Origin: Sphingobium sp. AP50 | GTDB taxonomy: Bacteria; Pseudomonadota; Alphaproteobacteria; Sphingomonadales; Sphingomonadaceae | NCBI RefSeq assembly: GCF_900109095.1 | Contig: NZ_FNYZ01000006.1 | Coordinates: forward strand, 183,860-247,859 | Length of the DNA: 64,000 nt | Direction of reading: 5' to 3' | Shown here: one piece after another, positions 40,792 through 49,579 of the stretch | Numbering within the stretch: position 1 is the first letter of the stretch | How the letters are laid out: every line of letters begins with the position of its first letter | Notes under the pieces: generated by a model | Told to the model about the DNA's origin: nothing | The model's input: only the letters and a program-made list of their open reading frames with translations | Database searches by the model: none | Translations under genes and position numbers: made by a program

Positions 40792-41718
40792 ATGGCGCGG
40801 CCACCCAGCCGACGCCCCGGTATCAACCGGAGGGCGCAATATAGTCTGTTCGCCAGCTATGTGGTGGCGCTCGTTGGCGCCGCCATTGGCTTGCTGCTTG
40901 TGGTGGTCGCCATCTTCGATCCTACCGGCTTTGCCGCGCTGCGTGTCGCTGCGGCAGAAGTGAGCCGTCCGGCATCGGTGACGATGAAGGGCATGGTAAG
41001 CGGCGTCAGTTCGATCGACGAAGTTCTGGCAGCCTATTGGCAAGCCGGGTCGCAAAATGTCGGACTGCGCCGTCAGGTAGAAGCGGATCGCAATCGCATC
41101 ATCGAATCCAAGGCGATCGCCCAGGAAAATCTGCGCCTCAAGAAGCTGCTTAAGCTGGTGGATGAGGATAGCAGCGACCTGCTGACCGCTCGGCTGATCG
41201 CCTCCTCGGCCAGCAGCGCCCGTCGCTTCGCTCGGTTGAACGCCGGCGCATGGCAGGGTGTCCGCCCCGGCATGCCGGTGCGCGCGCCCGAAGGTCTGAT
41301 CGGCCGCATCCACATCACCACACCCAACAGCGCCGACGTGCTGCTGCTGACCGACACCAGCAATATCGTGCCGGTACGCCGCGCCAGCGACAATATTCCC
41401 GCCATTTCCACCGGACTTGGCGACGGATCGGTGGAAATTCGGGCGCTTACGGCCGGGCGCAACCCCTTCAAGCCCGGCGACCTGCTGGTGACGTCCGGCA
41501 TTGGCGGCGTCTATCAGCCCAATATACCTCTCGCAGTCGTTGTTCGTGCGGAGGGTGAAATCGCCTATGGCGTGCCGCTCGCCAACCCCGCGCGCGTGGA
41601 TGCCGTCGTGGTCGAGCGCGTGTTCGAAGAAGCCGTGACACGTCCCGGCCCGGCCGCCCCTGCGGTCGCAGCGGGCGCTGAAGCGGAGACATCTGGCGGT
41701 AACGCTGCGGCGCCATGA
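40792..41718 (+). CDS. mreC: Rod shape-determining protein MreC
   Basis: 308 residues: a short basic N terminus, one transmembrane helix (YVVALVGAAIGLLLVVVAIF), a coiled coil (about 85-120, with AIAQENLRLKKLLKL) and a periplasmic beta domain with ADVLLLTDTSNIVPV and GDLLVTSGIGGVY. The C-terminal Pro/Ala-rich tail is usual in sphingomonads. It overlaps mreD by 4 bases. Confidence 0.95.
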   Translation: MARPPSRRPGINRRAQYSLFASYVVALVGAAIGLLLVVVAIFDPTGFAALRVAAAEVSRPASVTMKGMVSGVSSIDEVLAAYWQAGSQNVGLRRQVEADRNRIIESKAIAQENLRLKKLLKLVDEDSSDLLTARLIASSASSARRFARLNAGAWQGVRPGMPVRAPEGLIGRIHITTPNSADVLLLTDTSNIVPVRRASDNIPAISTGLGDGSVEIRALTAGRNPFKPGDLLVTSGIGGVYQPNIPLAVVVRAEGEIAYGVPLANPARVDAVVVERVFEEAVTRPGPAAPAVAAGAEAETSGGNAAAP

Positions 41719-42242
41719 TCGACCCGCATCTTCACCATGTCCCTCGGCTGGGTCGTTATCCTTCGCGCTTCCGGCTGGCAGGAACACCGATCATCACCGT
41801 GATGATCGGTTCTTTTCTGACGGCTCTGCCGATCATTGCCCAGTCGGCGATATTGCCCCCTTTCGGATTGTTGATCCTGCTGTCCTGGCGGCTGTTGCGC
41901 CCTGAACTCTGGCGGACATGGATCGGCATACCGCTCGGCCTGTTCGATGATATGATGAGCGGCCAGCCAATCGGATCGGCCATATTCCTGTGGACGATCG
42001 CCCTGATCGGCATCGACTGGGTCGAACATCGCATGGTGTGGCGCAGTTACCGGCAGGACTGGCTTATCGCGGCCGTTGCGATTATCTTCTGTATTTCCGG
42101 TGGTTGGTTCTTCGCGCGCATCACCGGCGGAGGTTCCGTGAGCTTTTCCCTGGTCGCCCCCCAGATGGTCTGGACGATTTTGCTGTTTCCCTTCGTCGTC
42201 CGCCAGTGTGCGCGGATCGACCGCTGGCGCGTGATGGCATGA
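41715..42242 (+). CDS. mreD: Rod shape-determining protein MreD
   Basis: 175-residue membrane protein with about five hydrophobic segments. GIPLGLFDDMMSGQPIGSAIF matches the MreD core. The assignment is strengthened by its position between mreC and mrdA, with 4-base ATGA overlaps on both sides. Confidence 0.93.
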   Translation: MIDPHLHHVPRLGRYPSRFRLAGTPIITVMIGSFLTALPIIAQSAILPPFGLLILLSWRLLRPELWRTWIGIPLGLFDDMMSGQPIGSAIFLWTIALIGIDWVEHRMVWRSYRQDWLIAAVAIIFCISGGWFFARITGGGSVSFSLVAPQMVWTILLFPFVVRQCARIDRWRVMA

Positions 42243-44329
42243 AGTTTCTGACGCCCAAGCGCAAGATCGTCACCGAAGCCGCCCAATCCTTCACCTTCTC
42301 GCGTCGCGCGATGGTTGTCGGCGGGTTGCAGGGCGCTGTCGGCGCGGTTCTGATCGGCCGCATGGCGTGGATCAGCGTCGTCCAGAACGAAAAATACAGC
42401 CTGTTGTCGGAAAGCAATCGCGTCAACATGACGCTGATCCCGCCGCGCCGGGGCTGGATACTCGATCGCAGCGGCAAGCCGCTTGCCAACAACCGCACAG
42501 ATTTTCGCGTCGACCTGATCCCGCAGCGCATGGTCGATCCCGAAGCGACGATCACCCATCTCGCCCAGTTGCTGAAACTGCAGCCGGATGAGGTCGATCG
42601 TATTCGCGAAGATCTGGAAAAGTCCGCAGGTTTCCGCCCGGTGCAGGTCGCCGACAAGCTGACCTATGATCAATATGCCGCGATCAGCGTGCGCTTGCCC
42701 GACCTGCCCGGCGTTGCGCCGAGCCAGGGCTTTTCGCGCAACTATCCCGCCGGCGCGACCGTCGGCCATCTGCTCGGCTATGTCGGAGCGGCGACGGCAG
42801 AGGATTATAAGGCGCGCAAAGACCCGCTGCTCATCACGCCGGGCTTCAAGATCGGCAAGGATGGGCTGGAAAAGGCGTTCGACCGGCATCTGACCGGCAA
42901 ACCCGGTGCCAAGCGCGTGGAAGTCACCGCGCGCGGCAAGATCATGCAGGAACTGACGACCCGGCAAGATACGCCCGGCCGGTCGATCCAACTCACGATC
43001 GATGCGGGTCTTCAAGAATATGCCGGGCGGCGACTGGCCACGCAAAGCGGATCGATCGTCGTCATCGATTGCCAGAATGGCGACGTACTGGCGCTGGCCT
43101 CCATGCCCAGCTTCGATCCGAACAGCTTTTCCGATGGCATCAGCCATCTGGAATATGAAATGCTGTCCAAGGACGATCATGTCCCGCTGCGCAACAAGAC
43201 CTTGCAGGGGCTCTATCCGCCCGGCTCCACGGTCAAGCCGATGGTGGCGCTGGCGCTGCTGGAGGCAGGCGTAGGACCGCAGGAAACGGTAAACTGCCCC
43301 GGCGCGATCCGCGTCGGCAACACGCTGTTCCATTGCCACAAGAAGCGCGGCCACGGCCCGCTCAACATGCGCGGGGCGATCGCCCAAAGCTGCGACATCT
43401 ATTTTTATCAGATGGCCCAGCGCATCGGCATGGATCGCATCGCCAGCATGGCGCATCGCGTCGGCATGGGCCAGAAATTCGACCTGCCCTTCCCCAGCCA
43501 AAGCTATGGCACAGTGCCAGACCCGGCGTGGAAGGAACGGAAATATAACCAGAAATGGCAGGTTTATGACACGGTGAATGCCACCATCGGTCAGGGCTAT
43601 ATGCTGATCAATCCGCTCCAAATGGCGGTGATGGCGGCACGCCTCGCGACCGGCAAGCAGTTGATGCCCAATTTCATCCATGGCGCCCCACGCAAGGAGC
43701 CAACACCGGTCGGATCGACCGAAGAGCATCTGGTCGTCATCCGCGACGCCATGAACGCGGTGGTCAATGGCGGCGGCACCGGCGGCGCGGCGCGCAGTTC
43801 CATTCCCGGCGTCATGATCGCGGGCAAGACCGGCACGGCGCAGGTCCGTCGCATCACCATGGCCGAACGCGCCGGCGGCGTGCGCGGCAATGCGGGCCTG
43901 CCCTTCAAATTACGCGACCATGCCCTGTTTCAGGGCTTCGCGCCGTTCGACAATCCCCGCTATGCCATCGCCTGCATCATCGAACATGGCGGTCACACGA
44001 TCCGCAATGAAGACGCGCCGATGATCGCCAGCGATACCCTGTCCTATCTGTTCGATCCGGCCAAGGCGCTGGAGAAGCTGGAAACATTGGAAAAGGGCTG
44101 GGGTGGCACCCCGGCCGAGAGACAGGCACGCCAGATGGCGGCTTTCCGCCTGGCCAAGGCGATCGAAAAGGGCGAGGCTCCGCCACTGGCGGATAATGCT
44201 GCGGAAAACGCCACGGCCGCCAATAGCGCCGCGCCCGCCGCTACACCGGCACCCGCTCCGCCAGCGCCGTTGGCCGACGAAGAAGATGTTCCGCCGCCGC
44301 CCGGCGCCAATGGTGGAACCACACCATGA
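42239..44329 (+). CDS. mrdA: Penicillin-binding protein 2 (elongasome transpeptidase)
   Basis: 696-residue class B PBP that cross-links lateral wall peptidoglycan. An N-terminal membrane anchor (MVVGGLQGAVGAVLIGRM) precedes the dimerisation domain and the transpeptidase domain with SxxK (GSTVKP), SxD (SCD) and KTGTAQ. The C terminus is an Ala/Pro-rich tail. The start at 42239 gives the ATGA overlap with mreD; upstream in-frame sequence belongs to mreD. Confidence 0.97.
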   Translation: MKFLTPKRKIVTEAAQSFTFSRRAMVVGGLQGAVGAVLIGRMAWISVVQNEKYSLLSESNRVNMTLIPPRRGWILDRSGKPLANNRTDFRVDLIPQRMVDPEATITHLAQLLKLQPDEVDRIREDLEKSAGFRPVQVADKLTYDQYAAISVRLPDLPGVAPSQGFSRNYPAGATVGHLLGYVGAATAEDYKARKDPLLITPGFKIGKDGLEKAFDRHLTGKPGAKRVEVTARGKIMQELTTRQDTPGRSIQLTIDAGLQEYAGRRLATQSGSIVVIDCQNGDVLALASMPSFDPNSFSDGISHLEYEMLSKDDHVPLRNKTLQGLYPPGSTVKPMVALALLEAGVGPQETVNCPGAIRVGNTLFHCHKKRGHGPLNMRGAIAQSCDIYFYQMAQRIGMDRIASMAHRVGMGQKFDLPFPSQSYGTVPDPAWKERKYNQKWQVYDTVNATIGQGYMLINPLQMAVMAARLATGKQLMPNFIHGAPRKEPTPVGSTEEHLVVIRDAMNAVVNGGGTGGAARSSIPGVMIAGKTGTAQVRRITMAERAGGVRGNAGLPFKLRDHALFQGFAPFDNPRYAIACIIEHGGHTIRNEDAPMIASDTLSYLFDPAKALEKLETLEKGWGGTPAERQARQMAAFRLAKAIEKGEAPPLADNAAENATAANSAAPAATPAPAPPAPLADEEDVPPPPGANGGTTP

Positions 44330-45438
44330 GCATCGTACCGAAGCCCATCACCGACTTCCCCTGGCGCATCTTGGCATTGCTGCTGGCGATCGCCCTGTTC
44401 GGCACGGTCGTTCTTTACAGCGCAGCGAGCGGCAACCTCTTCCCGTGGGCAGTCAATCAGGGCGTGCGCTTCTGCGTTTTCTCCGCCATGGCGCTGGTCC
44501 TCAGCCGCATTCCGGTAACGACCTTCGCCCGCTTCGCCTTTCCGGCCTATGGCGCAGTGCTCGCCGCGTTGGTGCTGGTGGAACTGATCGGCGGCGTCGC
44601 CGGTGGCAGCCAGCGCTGGATCAACCTCGGCTTCATGCAGCTTCAACCATCGGAGTTCATGAAGCCGATCATCGTTCTAACCATTGCGCGATTCTACGCC
44701 ATGCTGCCGGTGGGTGAGATACGACGCTGGAATGCGATATGGCCGGCCTTGATCCTGATCGGCTTCCCATGGGCGCTTGTGCTCATCCAGCCTGACCTTG
44801 GCACCGCAACCATGATCCTGGCGGGCGGCATCACGGTCATGTTCCTGGCTGGCCTGCCGTTGCGCCTGTTCATCGGGTCCGGGCTGACGGTCGCGGCGCT
44901 CATCCCGATCGCCTTCAGCTTCCTGCATGATTATCAGAAGAACCGCGTTCTGATCTTCCTCGATCCGGAAAGCGACCCGCTGGGGGCCGGCTATCATATC
45001 AGCCAGTCGAAGATCGCGATCGGATCAGGCGGCATCTGGGGCAAGGGCTTCCTGCAGGGCACGCAGAGCCATCTCCAATATCTGCCCGAAGGCCACACCG
45101 ACTTCGCCTTCGCCACCATGGCGGAGGAATGGGGCCTGATAGGCGGTACCTTGCTGATCCTGGCCTTCATGCTGCTGTTCCGCTGGGGCATTCGCGTGGC
45201 GATGCGGACCGAGGATAAATTCGCGCGGATGACCGCCGCAGGCCTCACCACGACCATCTTCTTCTATGTCGCCATCAACCTGATGATGGTGATGGGTCTG
45301 GCGCCGGTCGTGGGCATCCCCCTGCCCTTCATGTCCTATGGCGGTTCGTCGATGCTGACGGTGATGCTGTGCGTAGGCATCATCATGGCGATCGACCGTG
45401 CCGGCAAGCGCCGGTCAGGTTCGCGAAACTGGGCGTAA
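44326..45438 (+). CDS. rodA: Rod shape-determining glycosyltransferase RodA
   Basis: 370-residue SEDS glycosyltransferase with about ten transmembrane helices. LIQPDLGTATMILAGG, GKGFLQGTQSHLQYLPEGHTDFAF (read here in parts) and PLPFMSYGGSSML are family-specific, including the catalytic Asp in the TDF region. It overlaps mrdA by 4 bases and ends the operon. Confidence 0.97.
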   Translation: MSIVPKPITDFPWRILALLLAIALFGTVVLYSAASGNLFPWAVNQGVRFCVFSAMALVLSRIPVTTFARFAFPAYGAVLAALVLVELIGGVAGGSQRWINLGFMQLQPSEFMKPIIVLTIARFYAMLPVGEIRRWNAIWPALILIGFPWALVLIQPDLGTATMILAGGITVMFLAGLPLRLFIGSGLTVAALIPIAFSFLHDYQKNRVLIFLDPESDPLGAGYHISQSKIAIGSGGIWGKGFLQGTQSHLQYLPEGHTDFAFATMAEEWGLIGGTLLILAFMLLFRWGIRVAMRTEDKFARMTAAGLTTTIFFYVAINLMMVMGLAPVVGIPLPFMSYGGSSMLTVMLCVGIIMAIDRAGKRRSGSRNWA

Positions 45439-45546
45439 AATCTGATACTTGCGAAAAAAATCGCACTTTTGACGATTTCCTGTTTGCAAAGTTCCAAGTG
45501 GCTGCTAACAGCCCGCCCACACCAGAGCGGTTAGCCGCCCCGGTAC

Positions 45547-45622
<76 letters not shown>

Positions 45623-45667
45623 TTACTTCATCAGGCCGGATGAAGCTTATTACCAAAGGCCAGGTGT

Positions 45668-45715
<48 letters not shown>

Positions 45716-45743
<28 letters not shown>

Positions 45744-46633
45744 AAACTTTCCAAAACTTCCTTTGATACCGACTGGCCATTCTGCCGGAATGCCCATCGC
45801 AGCAAATGCGCGATGCCATAGGCGCCGCCGCGTATCAGCGGGCGGGTTGCGCGTGATCTCCCAAATCCATGTTGCGCCTTGGCCCAGTCCGGCAGGATAT
45901 CCACCGCCGCCCGCATTACCGTCTTCTGCACCGGTCGCATGGCGATCGACTGGGCCGGCTGGGTCAGGATCATCCGGGCCACCGCCCTTGTCCGCTCATC
46001 CAGGACCAATTCCGATCGAAAGTCCTGCATCAGAGCCTCTGCCTGCGCGCGCGTTTCCGGCACCGGATCGGCGCCAAGCGCGCGAGCCACCTGCCCCGTC
46101 TGCGCGAAATAGCGATCCTGATCGACCCGCGTCATCCACGGATCGCCAAAGGCAATCCAGGCGTCGAGGAAACCCACCGCCTCGCACACATGCACCCAAG
46201 CGAGCAGCCTGGGATCGCTGGCAGCATAGGGCGTACCATCGGGCAACACGCCCCGAACATGCATATGCACCTGCGCGACCCGCGCGATCGCCGCTTGTGC
46301 GTCATCCCGATCCCCAAAGGTCGTCAGGGCGATGAAGCGCGCTGTCCGCCGCAGCCGCCCCAGCATATCGCCCCGAAAACTACTATGGTCCCATATGCCC
46401 GCCAGCGCGGCCGGATGCAGCATCTGAAGCAGCAGCGCCGAAACGCCACCGATCATCATCGTGGTCACATCGCCATGAACCCGCCAGATCACCGAACCAC
46501 GCGGATATAGCGCATTATCCGACCGGACCACCGGCCTCTCCCCCCCGACCCGGTCGTTGAAGACATCCTGTACGCGCCGGACAAGCATATTTCGGGTAAG
46601 ATCGGCAGGCGACAGGGAAGCTATATTTCTCAT
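45716..46633 (-). CDS. DUF2236 / MpaB-type oxygenase family protein
   Basis: 305-residue protein of the DUF2236 family (latex-clearing Lcp and mycophenolate MpaB-like; characterised members bind heme b). Visible hallmarks are GDVTTMMIGGVSALLLQMLHP, HSSFRGDMLGRLRRTARF, QVHMHVRG and WVHVCEAVGF, with histidines suitable as heme ligands. The substrate is unknown. It starts 2 bases after the epimerase stop and is the last gene of the DUF4166-epimerase-oxygenase unit. Its final nine residues are encoded by the antisense of the second tRNA-Lys. Confidence 0.85.
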
Positions 46634-46635
46634 GG

Positions 46636-48141
46636 TCAGTGGCTCGCTTGCAGGATGGAATGGCGAATGGGCGGCGCTTCCTCTGCCCTACGATCCGCGC
46701 CGGTAATCGCTGCCAGAGCGCCATCGATATATGGGTGACGGAAGCGGAAGCCGCTCGCCAGGGCGGCTTCGGGCAGCACCTTCTGCCCGCTGAGCAGCAG
46801 TTCCTGCGCAAAGTCGCCAAGCAAAAGTCGCAACGGCCAGGCCGGGATCGGCACAATCGCCGGGCGATGCAGCGCTTTCCCCAGCGCGGCGGTGAAGGCC
46901 CGATTGGTGACAGGCTCCGGCGCGGTCCCGTTCACGGGGCCACGGATCGTCGGCGTGGCGATGCAATGGACGATCAGCCGGATCAAGTCATCGCGATGAA
47001 TCCAGCTCATCCAGTGCTGCCCGTCACCAAAACGCCCGCCAACACCATATTCGAATGGCGCCAGCATCCGGGCCAGCATCCCGCCCGCCGCATCCAGCAC
47101 CAGCCCGGTGCGCAGATAGACCGTCCTGACACCCAGCGCTTCCATGGGCCGCGCAGCACGCTCCCAGCCAAGGCACACCCGCCGGGAAAAGCAGGCCGTA
47201 CCGCCATCCCCTTCCCGCAGTGCTTCATCGCCCCGCAGGCCATAAATGCCAACGGCCGATCCACTGATCATCACCGCAGGCCGATGCTCCAGCCGCTGGG
47301 TCAGCCGAACCAGTCCGTGGGTCATGGCAAGGCGCGACCGCAGGATGCGGATACGTTTGCCGCGGGTCCATGGCCGGTCGGAAATCGCTTCGCCCGCCAA
47401 ATTCACGATGGCGTCGATCCGCTCCGCCGCTTCGATCTGGTCGAGCGTGGTGATGATCCGCACATGTCCGGCTTGCAGCAAGGGGATCGCTTTGCTCCGG
47501 TCGCGGGTCAGGACCAGAACATCATGCCCTGCCATCGCCAGCGCCTCCACCAGTCGGCTGCCGACGAAGCCGGTGCCGCCGGTCACCAGTACCACCTTGC
47601 GGCCATCCAAAACGCCTGCCAGCGGCGCGGCGGGCGCCGGAACGATATGCAGACAGCGCCGCGCCGCCGCCAGATCTCGCAGCCCGGACAGGATCACGCC
47701 CACAGCAGCAATGGCGCAAAACCAACTCATCATGCCATAATGAACCAGCGGCAGGCCCGTTGGCTCCTTTGCCCAACCAATCAGGATGGGCAGCAGCAGC
47801 GCAAGGATGACGCCATAATTCAACGTCAACAGCGTGTGCGCCACCCGCTCCGTCCATGGCAGATGCCGGGTGCGGTCCTCCTCCACGAAATCCCACAGCG
47901 TAATGATCAGTTCGCCGATCATCAGCAGGATCAGCGCCACGGCCCATCCGCCCCGTGGTATCGTCCATCCCAGCGCCGTGAACAGCAGCGCATAGGCGAG
48001 ATTGCGCACGCCATGCAGCCGCAACTCTATCTGCTGCCCCGGTCGCCAGGCCAGCCTTTCCGTGCCTTCATGATGATAAAAGGTGTCGAACGCCCCCATC
48101 CCCATCTGCACCGCGACGATGATCCAAAGCAGGTCGGTCAT
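46636..48141 (-). CDS. TIGR01777-family epimerase with N-terminal membrane domain
   Basis: 501 residues. The first 170 or so form about five membrane helices (for example LLWIIVAVQMGMGAFDTFYHHE, given here in part as MGMGAFDTFYHHE; WAVALILLMIGELIITLWDF; MMSWFCAIAAVGVILSG) with conserved-looking HH and DFVEED residues. From about residue 185 comes an NAD(P)-binding extended SDR domain (VLVTGGTGFVGSRLVEAL), with NLAGEAISDRPWT, RVCLGWERAA, YLRTGLVLD and a C-terminal DUF1731-like part. The reaction is unknown. It overlaps the DUF4166 gene by 4 bases. Confidence 0.85.
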   Translation of the reverse strand: MTDLLWIIVAVQMGMGAFDTFYHHEGTERLAWRPGQQIELRLHGVRNLAYALLFTALGWTIPRGGWAVALILLMIGELIITLWDFVEEDRTRHLPWTERVAHTLLTLNYGVILALLLPILIGWAKEPTGLPLVHYGMMSWFCAIAAVGVILSGLRDLAAARRCLHIVPAPAAPLAGVLDGRKVVLVTGGTGFVGSRLVEALAMAGHDVLVLTRDRSKAIPLLQAGHVRIITTLDQIEAAERIDAIVNLAGEAISDRPWTRGKRIRILRSRLAMTHGLVRLTQRLEHRPAVMISGSAVGIYGLRGDEALREGDGGTACFSRRVCLGWERAARPMEALGVRTVYLRTGLVLDAAGGMLARMLAPFEYGVGGRFGDGQHWMSWIHRDDLIRLIVHCIATPTIRGPVNGTAPEPVTNRAFTAALGKALHRPAIVPIPAWPLRLLLGDFAQELLLSGQKVLPEAALASGFRFRHPYIDGALAAITGADRRAEEAPPIRHSILQASH

Positions 48142-48833
48142 GCCAATGGCTCCTTTTGTGCGGCGGGCTGGTCATGGAAATGACCGACCTGTCGAATGAG
48201 TTCGCCCAGCAACGGATGCCGCAGCGCCAATGTGAAGGCGAAGCACCCTTCGCCCTGATCTTCATGATCGATGCTGAGCGCGCCGGGGCCAATCCATGCC
48301 GGCAACCGCAGGCGCAACTTGCCCAGCGCCAGGAAATAATGATCGCTCAGAAAGCGGATGCCGCGCGGGCCAGCCTCCAGCTTCAGGGCGATGCCAAATC
48401 CAGCGCCCAGATATTCCTCCAGCCCCGTCGGACCAGCGAAGCGCTTGGCGCTGTGGATCACCTGCGGAAAGCCGCGTGCCTGTGCATAGACACGGGTCCA
48501 TATCTGCCCGCCGCTGGCGCCATCCTCCGTCACGGTGACGATCGCCGCGACGCCCAGATCTCGCCCCAGCGGCAGCGGCGCGCCGATCAGCCGACAAGCC
48601 TGCGCCAGCACCCAGCCGAGCGGGCGCATGGTGCAAGTCGTAACCTGCCCGGCATAGCTGACCGACCGACCGGGCAGCAGACGCTTGGAAAAACGGGTCC
48701 GCACGGTGGCGGGCAACTGATCCCAGCCCTGCGCCCCCAGCAAAGCGCGAAAGCGCATATCGGGAAGATGCCCGTCCGGGCGATCGACGGGCAATTCACC
48801 CGTCCTTTCGCCCTTTATCGCCAAACATGCCAT
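48138..48833 (-). CDS. DUF4166 domain protein
   Basis: 231 residues, soluble and without signal peptide. FRALLGAQGWDQLPATVRTRF at the N terminus and the central GQIWTRVYAQARGFPQVI match DUF4166, which is often fused or adjacent to SDR epimerases of the type encoded next to it. GGAGG lies at a good distance before the ATG 48833. An operator-like palindrome precedes it (48861-48878). First gene of a three-gene unit. Function unknown. Confidence 0.82.
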   Translation of the reverse strand: MACLAIKGERTGELPVDRPDGHLPDMRFRALLGAQGWDQLPATVRTRFSKRLLPGRSVSYAGQVTTCTMRPLGWVLAQACRLIGAPLPLGRDLGVAAIVTVTEDGASGGQIWTRVYAQARGFPQVIHSAKRFAGPTGLEEYLGAGFGIALKLEAGPRGIRFLSDHYFLALGKLRLRLPAWIGPGALSIDHEDQGEGCFAFTLALRHPLLGELIRQVGHFHDQPAAQKEPLA

Positions 48834-48860
48834 ATACCCTTCCTCCAGTAATTTTTGATA

Positions 48861-48878
48861 TTTCTGTATAAAGAGAAA
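48861..48878 (-). promoter_or_regulatory. Probable operator in front of the DUF4166 operon
   Basis: TTTCTGTATAAAGAGAAA matches the centre of the perfect palindrome at the regulator start (TTTCTGTCATGACAGAAA) at 13 of 18 positions; the extended left half GATATTTCTGT is identical. It lies in the 68-base gap between regulator and operon. Binding by the regulator is inferred. Confidence 0.6.
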
Positions 48879-48901
48879 TTAAGGATCAAAAAATAAGCGG
48901 A

Positions 48902-49480
48902 TCAGTCCGGCTCTGCCTTGCTGTTCCGGCCGCCGACGAACTTCAGCAGGCCCACGACCTTGGACCCCATACGGATCAGCGTCATGATCTGTGACGGGGG
49001 CACATCCAGCATCTGCCGATACCAACCCTCTACCGTATTCATGAAGTCGTGCATGCTGTGCAGGCGCTGACGCACCACCGGACTGATGCGCGGATCGTCC
49101 ACCCCGGCCATAGCGACACGGATAGCAGCGACCATCGGATCGATCTCCCGCTCCTTACGTCCCTGCGCCACCTTGTTCGCCATCTGCCACAGGTCGGTTT
49201 CGGCGACATAATGATCGCGCCGGTCCCCCAGCATCGGCGCTTTCCACGCCAGCTTCCAGGCCAGCAATTCTTTCAAACTATTGGACACGTTAGAGCGCGC
49301 CATATCCAGTTTGTCGGCAATATCTTCCGCCGTCAGCGGCCGGTCGGACAGGAAGAGCAAAGCATGGATCTGCGCGACCGAGCGATTGACGCCCCACTGC
49401 CCGCCCATGTCTCCCCAGCGAAGGACGAATTCCTCCACGGCCTGGGGCAGCTTGCTCGACTCGTTAGATATTTCTGTCAT
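48902..49480 (-). CDS. GbsR/MarR-family transcriptional regulator
   Basis: 192 residues. A winged helix-turn-helix domain (about 28-95) with NRSVAQIHALLFLSDRPLTA, EDIADKLDMARSNVSNSLKE and the wing GDRRDHYVA is typical of GbsR-type regulators; the C-terminal helical part probably dimerises. The ATG at 49480 lies in the middle of a 38-bp palindrome and coincides with the predicted transcription start, suggesting a leaderless, autoregulated mRNA. An upstream in-frame ATG at 49558 would extend it by 26 residues that read through the promoter. Confidence 0.85.
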   Translation of the reverse strand: MTEISNESSKLPQAVEEFVLRWGDMGGQWGVNRSVAQIHALLFLSDRPLTAEDIADKLDMARSNVSNSLKELLAWKLAWKAPMLGDRRDHYVAETDLWQMANKVAQGRKEREIDPMVAAIRVAMAGVDDPRISPVVRQRLHSMHDFMNTVEGWYRQMLDVPPSQIMTLIRMGSKVVGLLKFVGGRNSKAEPD

Positions 49481-49498
49481 GACAGAAATATCTAACGA
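49461..49498. promoter_or_regulatory. 38-bp perfect palindrome, probable autoregulatory operator
   Basis: Two perfect 18-base arms (TCGTTAGATATTTCTGTC and its complement) around AT. The centre is the start codon of the regulator, and one arm covers its -10 region, so binding would block transcription. Confidence 0.8.
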
Positions 49499-49515
49499 TA
49501 GCGTATCTGTGTCAA
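49487..49515 (-). promoter_or_regulatory. Predicted promoter of the GbsR-type regulator
   Basis: On the minus strand, TTGACA (49515-49510) and GATATT (49492-49487) are 17 bases apart; the expected start is the A of the ATG at 49480. Confidence 0.55.
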
Positions 49516-49579
49516 GCCTGATCCCGTCGGCAATTATGAGTTGCCCGCCAACTTTCATAAAGCCTAAATAGCGGCTCTT

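Noticed and set aside
46639..48183. 514-residue open frame opposite the epimerase
   Set aside because: No motifs, Arg/Gln/His-rich, complete overlap with a recognised gene.
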